DNA from: Kineococcus xinjiangensis
Lineage (GTDB): Bacteria > Actinomycetota > Actinomycetes > Actinomycetales > Kineococcaceae
Length of the DNA: 64,000 nt
Reading direction: 5' to 3'
Assembly (NCBI RefSeq): GCF_002934625.1
Contig: NZ_PTJD01000007.1
Location: forward strand, 124,001-188,000
Shown here: piece after piece, positions 42,040 to 51,501 of the stretch
Position numbering within the stretch: position 1 is the stretch's first letter
Layout of the letters: every line of letters starts with the position of its first letter
Notes under the pieces: model-generated
The model's input: only the letters and a program-made list of their open reading frames with translations
What the model was told of the DNA's origin: nothing
Databases searched by the model: none
Program-made: the position numbers and the translations under genes

Positions 42040-42597
42040 ATGCCCGTCTTCGACTACGACCCGCCCGAGCGCTTCGTGGCGGGAACCGTCGGTCCGCCGG
42101 GATCGCGCACGTTCTTCCTCCAGGCCCGCGGCGGTGGCGGGCTGACCTCCGTGGCGCTGGAGAAGGCGCAGGTGGCGGCACTGGCCGAGCGCGTCGGGGA
42201 GCTGCTCGACGAGGTCGTGCGCCGCTCGGGCGGTCAGGCCCCCGTGCCGGCCGTGGCGCCCGCGGGCAGCGAGGACAACGACCCGCTCGACGTGCCCATC
42301 GAGGAGGAGTTCCGCGTCGGGACGATGAGCCTGGCCTGGGACGGGGAGCGCGAACTCGTCGTCATCGAGTGCTTCGAGGTGCTCGACACCGACGAGGACC
42401 CCCTGGAGACGGGGGTGGGCGAGCCCGACCCCGACCGTGCGGTGCTGCGCGTCGGCATCACCGGTGCGGCGGCGCGGGCCTTCGTGGACCGGGCCCTGGC
42501 CCTGGTCGCCGCCGGCCGCCCGCCCTGCCCGTTCTGCGCGGGGCCCCTGGACCCGGAGGGGCACGTCTGCCCCCGAGCCAACGGCTACCGGCGCTGA
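42040..42597 (+). CDS. DUF3090 family protein
   Basis: A 185-residue protein typical of DUF3090: DYDPPERFVAGTVGPPGSRTFFLQ at the N-terminus, FRVGTMSLAWD, and a C-terminal treble-clef-like CPFCAGPLDPEGHVCPRANG that could bind zinc. The family is nearly always next to SCO1664-like and mshC genes; function unknown. ATG 7 nt after TAGGGT. Its stop overlaps the probable CTG start of the next gene. Confidence 0.88.
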   Translation: MPVFDYDPPERFVAGTVGPPGSRTFFLQARGGGGLTSVALEKAQVAALAERVGELLDEVVRRSGGQAPVPAVAPAGSEDNDPLDVPIEEEFRVGTMSLAWDGERELVVIECFEVLDTDEDPLETGVGEPDPDRAVLRVGITGAAARAFVDRALALVAAGRPPCPFCAGPLDPEGHVCPRANGYRR

Positions 42598-43478
42598 GCC
42601 GCACACCCGAGGACGAGGAGCAGGCCTCCGCCCTCGCCGGGGACGCGGGGGCGCTGGAGCACCTGGCCGCGGGCGAGCTGCAGGTGCTGGGCCGCATCAC
42701 CGACGCCTCCAACGCCACCCTCTTCGCCCTCGTCCACCACGGCGGGCGGGCGCTGCGCTGCGTGTACAAGCCGATCGCGGGGGAGCGGCCCCTGTGGGAC
42801 TTCCCCGACCGGACCCTGGCGCTGCGGGAGGTCGCCGCCTACGCCGTCTCCGCCGCCAGCGGCTGGGACGTCGTCCCCCCGACGGTCCTGCGCGAGGGCC
42901 CGCACGGCCCGGGCAGCGTGCAGCTGTGGGTGGACCCCGGCGGCGCGGAGGAGGCGGACGCCGCCGACGGCGCGCTGACCGTGCACCTGCCGGAGCCGGG
43001 CGCGGGGCTGGTCGACGTCGTGGCGGACGGCTCGGGCGGCGAGGGCTGGCTGCCCGTGGTCCGCGCCGCGGACGAGCGCGGTCGGCCGGTGGCGCTGGTC
43101 CACGCCGACGACGAGCGGCTGCGGCGCATCGCGGTGCTGGACGTGGTGCTGAACAACGCCGACCGCAAGGGCGGCCACGTGCTGCCCGGCCCGTCCGGCA
43201 CGGTGCTCGGCGTCGACCACGGCCTCACCTTCCACGTGGAGGACAAGCTGCGCACCGTGCTGTGGGGCTGGGCGGACAGCCGGCTGCTGCCGGCGGAGCA
43301 GGAGGTGCTGCAGCGGCTGGAGGCGGACCTGTCCGCCGGCCTCGGTGAGGTCCTGGCCCGCCTGCTGGAGCCCGCGGAGGTGGAGGCGGCGCGCCGGCGC
43401 ACCCAGCGGCTGCTGCGCCGCGACCGGATGCCGCGCCCCGGGCAGGGCTGGCCCTCCATCCCCTGGCCCGCCTTCTGA
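42594..43478 (+). CDS. SCO1664-family (PI3/PI4-kinase-like) protein
   Basis: About 294 residues with a kinase-like pattern: TDASNATLFAL, CVYKPIAGERPLWDFP (candidate ATP-binding Lys), VLDVVLNNADRKGGH (catalytic-loop-like Asp/Asn) and GVDHGLTFHVEDKLRTVLWGWA (metal-binding Asp). The family has a protein-/PI-kinase-like fold and unknown substrate, conserved beside mshC. No ATG, GTG or TTG exists between the DUF3090 stop and a GTG at 42684 that would cut into the conserved region; the CTG at 42594 forms a CTGA overlap with the upstream stop and is the best start. Confidence 0.82.
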   Translation: MSRTPEDEEQASALAGDAGALEHLAAGELQVLGRITDASNATLFALVHHGGRALRCVYKPIAGERPLWDFPDRTLALREVAAYAVSAASGWDVVPPTVLREGPHGPGSVQLWVDPGGAEEADAADGALTVHLPEPGAGLVDVVADGSGGEGWLPVVRAADERGRPVALVHADDERLRRIAVLDVVLNNADRKGGHVLPGPSGTVLGVDHGLTFHVEDKLRTVLWGWADSRLLPAEQEVLQRLEADLSAGLGEVLARLLEPAEVEAARRRTQRLLRRDRMPRPGQGWPSIPWPAF

Positions 43479-43486
43479 GGCGGCCC

Positions 43487-43536
43487 GGCTCCTGGGCCCG
43501 CCTCCTGGGCCCGGCTCCTGGGCCCGGCTCCTGAGG
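43487..43536. repeat. 13-bp tandem repeat, 3.8 copies
   Basis: Unit GGCTCCTGGGCCC starts at 43487, 43500 (one mismatch), 43513 and 43526 (partial), in the gap before mshC. GGGCCC in each copy is self-complementary. Confidence 0.85.
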
Positions 43537-43610
43537 TGGCGCCTCGCGCCGGCCGCGACGGTGCGGGCCGGTGGCGCCCCTCCCCGGGCGCGGCAGGTAG
43601 GTTTCCCGAC

Positions 43611-44948
43611 GTGCACGCCTGGCCCGCGCCCCGACCCGACCTCCTCCCGGGCGCCGGCGCCCTGCCCGGGCGCGGCTTGCGCGTCCACCTCCACGACACC
43701 GCCACCGGTGCCGCCGTGCCCACGGGCCCCGACGAGGCCGACGGCACCGCCTCGCTCTACGTCTGCGGGATCACCCCCTACGACGCCACCCACCTCGGCC
43801 ACGCCGCCACCTACGTGACGTTCGACCTGCTGGGCCGGGCCTGGCGCGACGCCGGGCACGAGGTGCGCTACGTGCAGAACGTCACCGACGTCGACGACCC
43901 GCTGCTGGAGCGGGCCGCGGCCACCGGCGAGGATTGGCGCGAGCTCGCCCGGCGCCAGACCGACCTCTTCCGCGACGACATGACGGCCCTCGCCGTCGTC
44001 CCCCCGGACACCTACCTCGGTGCGGTGGAGACCATCCCGCTGGTGGTGGCGGCCGTGGAGCGCCTCCTCGCCGAGGGCCGCGCCTACCGGGTGGCCGGTG
44101 CGGACGGCGCCCCGGACGGCGACGTGTACTTCCGGCTGGAGGGCGACGACCGCTTCGGCTCCGTCTCCGGACTGGGCCGGGAGGAGATGCTGGCGCTGTC
44201 CGCCGAGCGCGGTGGCGACCCCGCCCGGCCCGGCAAGGCCGACGCCCTCGACCCGCTGCTGTGGCGCGTGGAGCGCCCCGGGGAGCCGTCCTGGGACGGT
44301 GGCGCGCTGGGGCGGGGACGCCCCGGCTGGCACATCGAGTGCACCTGCATCGTGCTCGACCGGCTCGGCACCCCGATCAGCGTGCAGGGCGGCGGCAGCG
44401 ACCTCGCCTTCCCCCACCACGAGATGGGCGCCTCCCACTCGCGCGCCCTCACCGGCGGCACCGACTACGCCCGCGCCTACGCCCACGGCGGGATGGTCGC
44501 CCTCGACGGCGAGAAGATGAGCAAGTCCCTCGGCAACCTCGTGCTCGTCTCGCGGCTGCGGGCGGGCGGGGAGGAGCCGGCGGCGATCCGCCTGGCGATC
44601 CTGGCCCACCACTGGCGCAGCGACTGGTCGTGGACGGCGGAGGGGATGCGCGCCGCGGCGCAGCGCCTGCAGCGCTGGCGCAGCGCGGTCCGCCTCCCCA
44701 GCGGCCCCGACGCCGCCCCGGTGCTGGCGCAGGTGCGCGCCCGCCTCGCCGACGACCTCGACGCCCCCGCGGCGCTCGCCGCCGTGGACGACTGGGCGCG
44801 GGCGGCGCTCGCGCAGGGGGAGCGGGCCGGCACGGACCCGGCCAACGCCCACCTGGACGACGCCCCCGTCCCCGCGGCGGGGGACACCGGCGCCCCGGAG
44901 CTGGTGCGCCGCACCGTGCAGGTGCTGCTCGGCGTCGACCTGGGGTAG
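43611..44948 (+). CDS. mshC: Cysteine:glucosaminyl-inositol ligase (mycothiol synthesis)
   Basis: 445 residues related to cysteinyl-tRNA synthetase: [17 protein letters not shown] (zinc Cys and HIGH-like motif), [24 protein letters not shown] and [10 protein letters not shown] (KMSKS). It lacks the tRNA-binding C-terminal part, and at about 445 residues fits MshC rather than CysS. MshC joins cysteine to GlcN-inositol with ATP in the penultimate step of mycothiol synthesis. GTG start, 7 nt after TAGGTT. Confidence 0.9.
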   Translation: MHAWPAPRPDLLPGAGALPGRGLRVHLHDTATGAAVPTGPDEADGTASLYVCGITPYDATHLGHAATYVTFDLLGRAWRDAGHEVRYVQNVTDVDDPLLERAAATGEDWRELARRQTDLFRDDMTALAVVPPDTYLGAVETIPLVVAAVERLLAEGRAYRVAGADGAPDGDVYFRLEGDDRFGSVSGLGREEMLALSAERGGDPARPGKADALDPLLWRVERPGEPSWDGGALGRGRPGWHIECTCIVLDRLGTPISVQGGGSDLAFPHHEMGASHSRALTGGTDYARAYAHGGMVALDGEKMSKSLGNLVLVSRLRAGGEEPAAIRLAILAHHWRSDWSWTAEGMRAAAQRLQRWRSAVRLPSGPDAAPVLAQVRARLADDLDAPAALAAVDDWARAALAQGERAGTDPANAHLDDAPVPAAGDTGAPELVRRTVQVLLGVDLG

Positions 44949-44964
44949 CCGCGCGGCGCGGCGC

Positions 44965-46905
44965 TCAGCCGCCCGCGGCGCCCGAGGCCCGGTACCGGTC
45001 GACGGCGACGAGCAGGTCGTCGACGACCGCGGGCTCCTCGATCGTGGGCGGCACCGCCACCTCGTCGCCGTCGACGATCTGCCGCATGGTCTTGCGCAGG
45101 ATCTTCCCCGAGCGCGTCTTGGGCAGCCGCTGCACGACGAGGACGTCGCGGAAGGCGGCGACGGGCCCCACCTGCCGGCGCACCAGCGCCACGAGCTCCC
45201 GGCGCAGGTCCGCCTCGTCGAGGTCCACCCCGGCCTTGAGGGTGACGAAGCCGCTGGCGCGCTGGCCCTTCAGCTCGTCGCGGACGCCGATGACGGCGGC
45301 CTCGGCGACAGCGGGATGGGTGGCGAGGACCTCCTCCAACTGCCCCGTCGAGAGGCGGTGCCCGGCGACGTTGATGACGTCGTCGGTGCGGCCCATGACG
45401 TAGAGGTAGCCGTCCTCGTCGAAGTGCCCGGAGTCGCCGGTGGCGTAGCAGCCGGGGAACGCGGTGAGGTACGCCGCCCGGTAGCGCTCCTGCCCGGCCC
45501 ACAACCCGCGCAGCGACCCGGGCGGCAGGGGCAGGCGCAGGACGATGTTGCCCTCCTCCCCGGCCGCGCGGGGGTTGCCCTGCCCGTCGACGACCTCGAC
45601 GCGGTAGCCGGGCACCGGCAGCCCGGCGGAACCGGCACGGACGGGCAGGGAGTCGAGGCCGCGCGGGACGGCGGCGACGGGCCAGCCCGTCTCCGTCTGC
45701 CACCAGTGGTCGACGACGGGGCAGTGCAGGCCCCGCTCGGCCCAGGCGAAGGTCTCCGGGTCCAGCCGCTCCCCGGCGAGGAAGAGGGTGCGCAGGCTGC
45801 TCAGGTCGTGGCGGGCGAGCAGGTCGAGGCCGGGGTCGGCACGCCGGATGGCCCGCAGCGCGGTGGGTGCGGTGAACAGGACGTTCACGCGGTGCTCGGC
45901 GGCGACGCGCCAGAACGCGCCGGCGTCGGGGGTCCCCACCGGCTTGCCCTCGTAGAGGACGGTGGTGGCGCCGACGAGGAGGGGCGCGTAGACGATGTAG
46001 GAGTGGCCCACGACCCACCCGACGTCGGAGGCGGCCCACATCACGTCGCCGGGGCCGATGTCGTAGACGGCGGCCATGCTCCAGGCCAGCGCCACGGCGT
46101 GGCCGCCGTTGTCGCGCACGATGCCCTTCGGGCTGGCGGTGGTGCCCGAGGTGTAGAGCACGTAGAGGGGGTCGCCGGCCGCGACGGGGACGGTCGCGGC
46201 GGGTCGCGCCTGCGCGCACTGCTCGTCCCAGTCGAGCCAGCGCACGCCGGCCGCGGGCGTCGCGTCGTGGTCGGCGGCACGGCCGGGGACGTGCTCGCGC
46301 GCCTTGACGACGACCGAGCGGACGGAGCCGGCGGAGAGGGCGAGGGCCTCGGCGACGATGGGCAGGTACTCCACGACCCGGCCGGGTTCGAGGCCGCCGG
46401 ATGCGGTGACGAGGGCCACCGCGGTGCAGTCGTCGATGCGCGCGGCCAGCTCCGGCGCGGCGAAGCCGCCGAAGACGACGGAGTGCACCGCTCCGATGCG
46501 GGCGCAGGCCAGCATGGCCACGACCGCTTCCGGGATCATCGGCAGGTAGATCACGACCCGGTCGCCGGCGGTGACGCCGCAGTCGCGCAGCACCCCGGCG
46601 AAGCGGCTGACCCGCTCGAGCAGCTCCGCGTAGCTGAGGCGGCTCTTCGTGCCGGTCATGGCGGAGTCGTGGATGAGGGCGGTGCGCTCCCCGTGCCCCG
46701 CCTGGACGTGGCGGTCGACGGCGTTGTGGCAGGTGTTCAGCGTGGCGCCGGGGAACCACTCGTAGAGCGGCGCGCGCGAGGAGTCCAGGGCGCGCTGCGG
46801 GGGCTGCTCCCAGTCGACGGCCGCGGCGGCCTCCAGCCAGAACCGTTCCGGGTCCTCGAGGCTGGCCCGGTGGACGCGGTGGTAGGCGCTGCCGACGTGC
46901 TCCAT
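44965..46905 (-). CDS. prpE: Propionyl-CoA synthetase (AMP-forming)
   Basis: 646 residues of the acetyl-CoA synthetase family: VLYTSGTTASPKGI (adenylate-binding P-loop), DHWWQTETGWP, YLYVMGRTDDVINVAGHRLSTGQLEE and KTRSGKILRKT with the acetylatable Lys. The WWQTETGWP and RLSTGQ sequences favour PrpE over acetyl-CoA synthetase, and its divergence from prpDBC supports propionate activation. ATG at 46905 with GGAGG upstream. The promoter overlaps a TGTATACA operator. Confidence 0.85.
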   Translation of the reverse strand: MEHVGSAYHRVHRASLEDPERFWLEAAAAVDWEQPPQRALDSSRAPLYEWFPGATLNTCHNAVDRHVQAGHGERTALIHDSAMTGTKSRLSYAELLERVSRFAGVLRDCGVTAGDRVVIYLPMIPEAVVAMLACARIGAVHSVVFGGFAAPELAARIDDCTAVALVTASGGLEPGRVVEYLPIVAEALALSAGSVRSVVVKAREHVPGRAADHDATPAAGVRWLDWDEQCAQARPAATVPVAAGDPLYVLYTSGTTASPKGIVRDNGGHAVALAWSMAAVYDIGPGDVMWAASDVGWVVGHSYIVYAPLLVGATTVLYEGKPVGTPDAGAFWRVAAEHRVNVLFTAPTALRAIRRADPGLDLLARHDLSSLRTLFLAGERLDPETFAWAERGLHCPVVDHWWQTETGWPVAAVPRGLDSLPVRAGSAGLPVPGYRVEVVDGQGNPRAAGEEGNIVLRLPLPPGSLRGLWAGQERYRAAYLTAFPGCYATGDSGHFDEDGYLYVMGRTDDVINVAGHRLSTGQLEEVLATHPAVAEAAVIGVRDELKGQRASGFVTLKAGVDLDEADLRRELVALVRRQVGPVAAFRDVLVVQRLPKTRSGKILRKTMRQIVDGDEVAVPPTIEEPAVVDDLLVAVDRYRASGAAGG

Positions 46906-46938
46906 CACATGCCTCCTCGTCGAGGGATGAGACGCCCA

Positions 46939-47009
46939 TGTATACAGACGGGCGCATGGGACGGCAAGACCGTCGGGAGTGTTGCCGTCGGAACGGGTCT
47001 GTGTATACA
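46939..47009. promoter_or_regulatory. Mirror-image divergent promoters with two GntR operators
   Basis: TGTATACA occurs at 46939-46946 and 47002-47009, centres 63 bp apart (six helical turns). To the right: TTGCCG (46982-46987), 16 bp, TATACA (47004-47009), toward gntR. To the left: TTGCCG (complement of 46962-46967), 17 bp, TATACA (complement of 46939-46944), toward prpE. Each operator thus overlaps a -10 box; bound regulator would block both directions. TnGTATACnA-like sites are typical of FCD-type GntR proteins. Confidence 0.75.
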
Positions 47010-47050
47010 TTCGCGCCGTCCACAGGTGGGCGGTGTGGAGCGGAGGACGG

Positions 47051-47743
47051 ATGCGGGCCAGCGACCGGGCCTACCAGCGGCTGCGGGAGGAGATCCTCGA
47101 CGGCCTCCTCGCGCCGCGCACCGTGCTGGCCGAGGTGGAGCAGGCCGCGCGGCTCGGCGTCTCCCGCACTCCCGTCCGGGAGGCCTTCGGGCGCCTGGTG
47201 GCGGACGGCCTGCTCGCGGCGCAGTCCGGCCGCGGCCTCGTCGTCACCGAACTCTCCGCCGGCGGCGTGCACGAGCTGTACGAACTGCGCACCGCACTGG
47301 AGGACCAGGCCGCGCGGCTGGCCGCGCAGCGGCGCGACCCGCGGGTCTTCGAGGACCTCGCGCGCCGCTTCGCCGCCGCGGGCGACCTCGTCCACCTCGG
47401 CGAGGAGGGCCTGCACCGCTACTACGAACTGACCGACGACCTCGACGCCGCCATCGACGAGGCCGTCCGCAACTCCTACCTCGCCGACGCCCTGCGCGCC
47501 GCCCGCACGCACCTGGTGCGCATCCGCCGCCTCGCCCGCCACGATCCCGGGCGGCTGCGCGAGGCCGCCGCAGAGCACCTGCTCATCGTCGAGGCCATCG
47601 CCGCCGGCGACGCCGGGCTCGCCGCGCACGCCACGCACGTGCACCTGCACAAGAGCAAGACCCACTTCGTCCGGCTCGTCGAACGGCACCTGGACGAGAC
47701 CTCGAACGCCCCGAGCGCCACCGTCGCGACGACGGGCGCCTGA
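47051..47743 (+). CDS. GntR-family regulator (FCD) of the prp locus
   Basis: 230 residues: winged helix near residues 1-70 ([38 protein letters not shown]) and an FCD domain with the metal-ligand histidines and acids ([37 protein letters not shown]). It sits between prpE and prpD with TGTATACA sites just upstream, so it probably senses a methylcitrate-pathway metabolite. ATG with GGAGG 5 nt upstream. Probably heads the prpDBC transcript (34 nt gap). Confidence 0.88.
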   Translation: MRASDRAYQRLREEILDGLLAPRTVLAEVEQAARLGVSRTPVREAFGRLVADGLLAAQSGRGLVVTELSAGGVHELYELRTALEDQAARLAAQRRDPRVFEDLARRFAAAGDLVHLGEEGLHRYYELTDDLDAAIDEAVRNSYLADALRAARTHLVRIRRLARHDPGRLREAAAEHLLIVEAIAAGDAGLAAHATHVHLHKSKTHFVRLVERHLDETSNAPSATVATTGA

Positions 47744-47777
47744 ACCGGCCACCGGCCACCCCCGAGAGGAGACCACC

Positions 47778-49301
47778 GTGGAGCAGCACCAGGTGCGCGT
47801 CCACCGCAGCGACGAGGACCTGCCCCGCAAGGAGCAGTTGGCGTGGCGGATCGCGGAGGTCGCCGCCGACCTCGTGCCCGTCGACGACGAGGTGACCGAC
47901 ATGGTGGTCAACCGCGTCCTCGACAACGCCGCGGTCGCCGCAGCCTCGCTCACCCGCAGGCCGGTGGCGGCCGCGCGCTCGCAGGCACTGGCGCACCCGC
48001 CCTCCGCCGGTGGGCGCGGCGCCGGTGTCAGCGGCGTCGGACCCGGCGCCCGCGTCTCCCCGGAGTGGGCGGCGTGGGCGAACGGCGTGGCCGTGCGCGA
48101 ACTGGACTTCCACGACACGTTCCTGGCCGCGGACTACTCCCACCCCGGCGACAACATCCCGGCCGTCCTGGCCGTGGCCCAGCACATGGGGCGCAGCGGC
48201 GCCGACGTCGTGCGCGGCATCGTCACCGCCTACGAGATCCAGGTCGACCTCGTGCGCTCGATCTGCCTGCACGAGCACAAGATCGACCACGTCGCCCACC
48301 TGGGCCCCGCCGCCGCGGCCGGCATCGGAACCCTGCTCGGACTCGACGTCCCCACGATCCACCAGGCCGTCGGGCAGGCGCTGCACACCACCACCGCGAC
48401 GCGGCAGTCGCGCAAGGGGGAGATCTCCTCCTGGAAGGCGTACGCCCCGGCCTTCGCGGGCAAGATGGCGGTGGAGGCCGTGGACCGGGCGATGCGCGGG
48501 GAGACCTCCCCGGCCCCGATCTACGAGGGCGAGGACGGGTTCATCGCCTGGCTGCTGTCCGGGCCGGGGCACGTCTACACGGTGCCGCTGCCCGCAGCCG
48601 GGGAGCCGAAGCGGGGAATCCTCGACACCTACACCAAGGAGCACTCCGCGGAGTACCAGGCCCAGGCCCTGATCGACCTGGCCCGGCGGATGCGGCGCGA
48701 CGTGCCGCGGGCGCTCGACCCCGCACAGGTGGCCTCCATCGTCATCGCCACCTCCCACCACACCCACCACGTCATCGGCTCCGGCTCGGGCGACCCCCAG
48801 AAGTACGACCCGCGGGCGTCGCGGGAGACCCTCGACCACTCCATCCCGTACATCTTCACGGTCGCTCTGCAGGACGGCGCCTGGCACCACGTCGACAGCT
48901 ACGCCCCCGAGCGGGCGCAGCGACCCGACACCGTCCAGCTCTGGCAGCGCACCACCACCCGCGAGGACCCGGAGTGGACGCGCCGCTACCACTCCCACGA
49001 CCCGGCGCAGAAGGCGTTCGGCGGTCGCGTCGAGGTGACGTTCACCGACGGCACCACCTACCGCGACGAGATCGCCGTCGCCGACGCGCACCCGCTCGGA
49101 GCGCGCCCCTTCGGCCGGCAGCAGTACGTGGAGAAGTTCCGCACCCTCGCGCAGGGCGTCCTCGACGACGCGGAGGTCGAGCGCTTCCTGGCCCTGGCGC
49201 AGCGCCTGCCGGAACTCGGGCCGGAGGAGGTCGCCCTGCTCGACCTCACCGCCCGCGCCGGCCTGCTGGAGTCGCTGCCCGCCCCCCGGGGGATCTTCTG
49301 A
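47778..49301 (+). CDS. prpD: 2-methylcitrate dehydratase
   Basis: 507 residues of the MmgE/PrpD family: [59 protein letters not shown] and [19 protein letters not shown]. It dehydrates 2-methylcitrate toward 2-methylisocitrate. GTG start follows GAGAGGAG; the stop overlaps the prpB start by one base. Length matches the iron-sulfur-free PrpD type (about 480-510 residues). Confidence 0.92.
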   Translation: MEQHQVRVHRSDEDLPRKEQLAWRIAEVAADLVPVDDEVTDMVVNRVLDNAAVAAASLTRRPVAAARSQALAHPPSAGGRGAGVSGVGPGARVSPEWAAWANGVAVRELDFHDTFLAADYSHPGDNIPAVLAVAQHMGRSGADVVRGIVTAYEIQVDLVRSICLHEHKIDHVAHLGPAAAAGIGTLLGLDVPTIHQAVGQALHTTTATRQSRKGEISSWKAYAPAFAGKMAVEAVDRAMRGETSPAPIYEGEDGFIAWLLSGPGHVYTVPLPAAGEPKRGILDTYTKEHSAEYQAQALIDLARRMRRDVPRALDPAQVASIVIATSHHTHHVIGSGSGDPQKYDPRASRETLDHSIPYIFTVALQDGAWHHVDSYAPERAQRPDTVQLWQRTTTREDPEWTRRYHSHDPAQKAFGGRVEVTFTDGTTYRDEIAVADAHPLGARPFGRQQYVEKFRTLAQGVLDDAEVERFLALAQRLPELGPEEVALLDLTARAGLLESLPAPRGIF

Positions 49302-50242
49302 TGCTGAGCACCACCGTGACGGCCGCCGAGAAGCGGCGCCGCCTGCGCCAGGCCCTCGCCGGCGGCGAGCTGCTGCAGTTCCCCGGCGCGTTCAACCCGC
49401 TGTCCGCGAAGCTGGTGCAGCAGAAGGGCTTCAACGGGGTCTACGTCTCCGGGGCGGTGCTCTCCGCCGACCTGGGGCTGCCCGACATCGGCCTGACCAC
49501 CGCCACCGAGGTCGCCGCGCGCACCCAGCAGATCGCCCGGGCCACGGACCTGCCGCTGCTGGTGGACGCCGACACCGGCTTCGGGGAACCGCTGAACCTC
49601 GCGCGCACCGTCCAGGCGCTGGAGGACGCCGGAGCCACCGGCCTGCACGTCGAGGACCAGGTCAACCCGAAGCGCTGCGGGCACCTCGACGGCAAGGCGG
49701 TCGTGGACGACGCCACGGCGAGCCGGCGGGTGCGCGCCGCAGTCGACGCCCGGCGCGACCCCGACCTGCTCCTGATGGCCCGCACCGACATCCGCGCGGT
49801 CGAGGGCCTGCGGGCGACGCTGGAGCGGGCGCGGCTGCTCGTCGACGCCGGCGCGGACGCGATCTTCCCCGAGGCGCTGCGCGACCTGGGGGAGTTCGAG
49901 GCGGTCTGCTCGGCCGTCGACGTGCCGGTGCTCGCCAACATGACGGAGTTCGGCAAGAGCGACCTGTTCAGCGCCCGGCAGCTCGCCGACGCCGGCGTGC
50001 GCATCGTCATCCACCCGGTGTCCCTGCTGCGCGTCGCGATGGGCGCGGCGGCGCGGGCGCTGGACACCCTCCGCACGGAGGGGTGGCTGCGCGGGGAGGT
50101 GGACGGGATGCAGACGCGGGCCGAGCTGTACGCGCTCCTCGACTACGCCTCCTACGCCCACTTCGACGCCACCGTCCTGACCGCCGGCGACGTCCTGACC
50201 GCCGCCCGCACCGGGCAGCCGCCGGCGCACGTCGCCGGCTGA
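49301..50242 (+). CDS. prpB: 2-methylisocitrate lyase
   Basis: 313 residues of the PEP mutase/isocitrate lyase superfamily: GVYVSGAVLSADLGLPDIGL, DADTGFGE (metal-binding Asp) and the catalytic loop KRCGHLDGK (Cys-Gly-His), as well as ARTDIRAVEG. It splits 2-methylisocitrate into pyruvate and succinate. The ATG shares its A with the prpD stop (TGATG), giving tight coupling. Length fits PrpB (about 295-315). Confidence 0.92.
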   Translation: MLSTTVTAAEKRRRLRQALAGGELLQFPGAFNPLSAKLVQQKGFNGVYVSGAVLSADLGLPDIGLTTATEVAARTQQIARATDLPLLVDADTGFGEPLNLARTVQALEDAGATGLHVEDQVNPKRCGHLDGKAVVDDATASRRVRAAVDARRDPDLLLMARTDIRAVEGLRATLERARLLVDAGADAIFPEALRDLGEFEAVCSAVDVPVLANMTEFGKSDLFSARQLADAGVRIVIHPVSLLRVAMGAAARALDTLRTEGWLRGEVDGMQTRAELYALLDYASYAHFDATVLTAGDVLTAARTGQPPAHVAG

Positions 50243-50295
50243 GCCCCCGCCACGCCTCCCGCTACGACTCCCGCCACGCCTCCCGAAGGAGCGAC

Positions 50296-51432
50296 ATGAC
50301 CCACGCCTCGTCCGAGATCCGCAAGGGGCTCAGCGGTGTCGTCGTCGACACCACGGCCGTCTCCAAGGTGAACCCCGAGACCAACTCCCTCCTCTACCGC
50401 GGCTACCCGGTCCAGCAGCTCGCGGCCTCCTGCAGCATGGAGGAGGTCGCCTGGCTGCTGTGGCACGGCGACCTGCCGAACTCCGCCGAACTGGCCGGGT
50501 TCCAGCGCGCCGAGCGCGCCCAGCGCGAGCTGACCCCGCCCGTGCGCGCGGTCCTGGACCAGCTGCCCCTGAGCGCCCACCCGATGGACGTGCTGCGCAC
50601 CGCGGTGAGCGCCATGGGGGCGCTCGACCCCGCGGCCGGGGACTCCTCGCCGGAAGCGGACCGGCGCAAGTCGCTCGCCCTGTTCGCGGCGGTGCCCGCG
50701 GTCGTCGCCTACGACCAGCGCCGCCGGCGCGGCCAGGACCCGGTGCCCCCGCGCGACGACCTCGACTACGCCGCCAACTTCCTGTGGATGACGTTCGGCG
50801 AGGTCCCGGCCGACGTGGTGGTCGACGCGTTCCGCACCTCCCTCGTCCTCTACGCCGAACACTCCTTCAACGCCTCCACGTTCACCGCGCGGGTCATCAC
50901 CTCCACGCTCGCCGACCTGCACGCGGCCGTCACCGGTGCCGTCGGGGCGCTGAAGGGAGCGCTGCACGGCGGGGCGAACGAGGCGGTGATGCACCTGTTC
51001 ACCGAGATCGGCTTCGGGGACGGCGCCGCGGCGCGCGCGGAGCAGTGGCTGGAGCGCGCCCTGGCGGAGCGGCGCAAGGTGATGGGCTTCGGGCACCGGG
51101 TGTACAAGCGGGGGGACTCCCGCGTGCCGACGATGCGCGCCGCGCTGGAGCGGCTCGTGGAGCACTACGGCCGCCGGGACGTGCTCGACCTCTACGAGGG
51201 GCTCGAGGCGGCGATGGCCGAGCGCAAGGGGATCCTGCCCAACCTCGACTACCCCTCGGGGCCCGCGTACCACCTCATGGGTTTCGACACGCCCACGTTC
51301 ACCCCGCTGTTCGTGGCCGCCCGCATCCCCGGCTGGACCGCGCACGTGATGGAGCAGGCGCAGTCCAACGCCCTCATCCGGCCGCTGTCGGCCTACGACG
51401 GCAAGCCGGAGCGGGACCTGCCGCCGCGCTGA
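50296..51432 (+). CDS. prpC: 2-methylcitrate synthase
   Basis: 378 residues of the citrate synthase family: EHSFNASTFTARVI, GALKGALHGGANE (catalytic His) and MGFGHRVYKRGDSR (second His), with Asp in the last third. The short form and the position after prpB support methylcitrate rather than citrate synthase; citrate side activity is known for the family. ATG with GAAGGAG upstream. The 53-nt gap after prpB contains the repeated CCACGCCTCCCG (twice, about 27 nt apart). A long hairpin follows. Confidence 0.9.
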   Translation: MTHASSEIRKGLSGVVVDTTAVSKVNPETNSLLYRGYPVQQLAASCSMEEVAWLLWHGDLPNSAELAGFQRAERAQRELTPPVRAVLDQLPLSAHPMDVLRTAVSAMGALDPAAGDSSPEADRRKSLALFAAVPAVVAYDQRRRRGQDPVPPRDDLDYAANFLWMTFGEVPADVVVDAFRTSLVLYAEHSFNASTFTARVITSTLADLHAAVTGAVGALKGALHGGANEAVMHLFTEIGFGDGAAARAEQWLERALAERRKVMGFGHRVYKRGDSRVPTMRAALERLVEHYGRRDVLDLYEGLEAAMAERKGILPNLDYPSGPAYHLMGFDTPTFTPLFVAARIPGWTAHVMEQAQSNALIRPLSAYDGKPERDLPPR

Positions 51433-51436
51433 ACCG

Positions 51437-51494
51437 GGGCCGCACCGACCGTCTCGGCTGCGGCCAGGTCGGTGCGGCCCGGTCGGTGCGGCCC
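51437..51494. terminator. Hairpin with duplicated right arm
   Basis: GGGCCGCACCGACC (51437-51450) pairs perfectly (14 bp) with GGTCGGTGCGGCCC at 51467-51480, which is exactly repeated at 51481-51494. The convergent prpC and glutamate-synthase-like genes could use either arm as a terminator. Confidence 0.7.
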
Positions 51495-51501
51495 GGTCGG
51501 G

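Noticed and set aside
43487-43536. Short tandem repeats as a CRISPR array
   Set aside because: Units are 11-13 bp with no spacers, and no cas genes occur; the Cas4-like protein at 59.8-60.7 kb is a RecB-family nuclease of the arc neighbourhood.
44477-48118. 1,213-codon minus-strand frame across prpE and gntR
   Set aside because: It is out of frame with prpE and antisense to gntR and prpD, with no recognisable domain.
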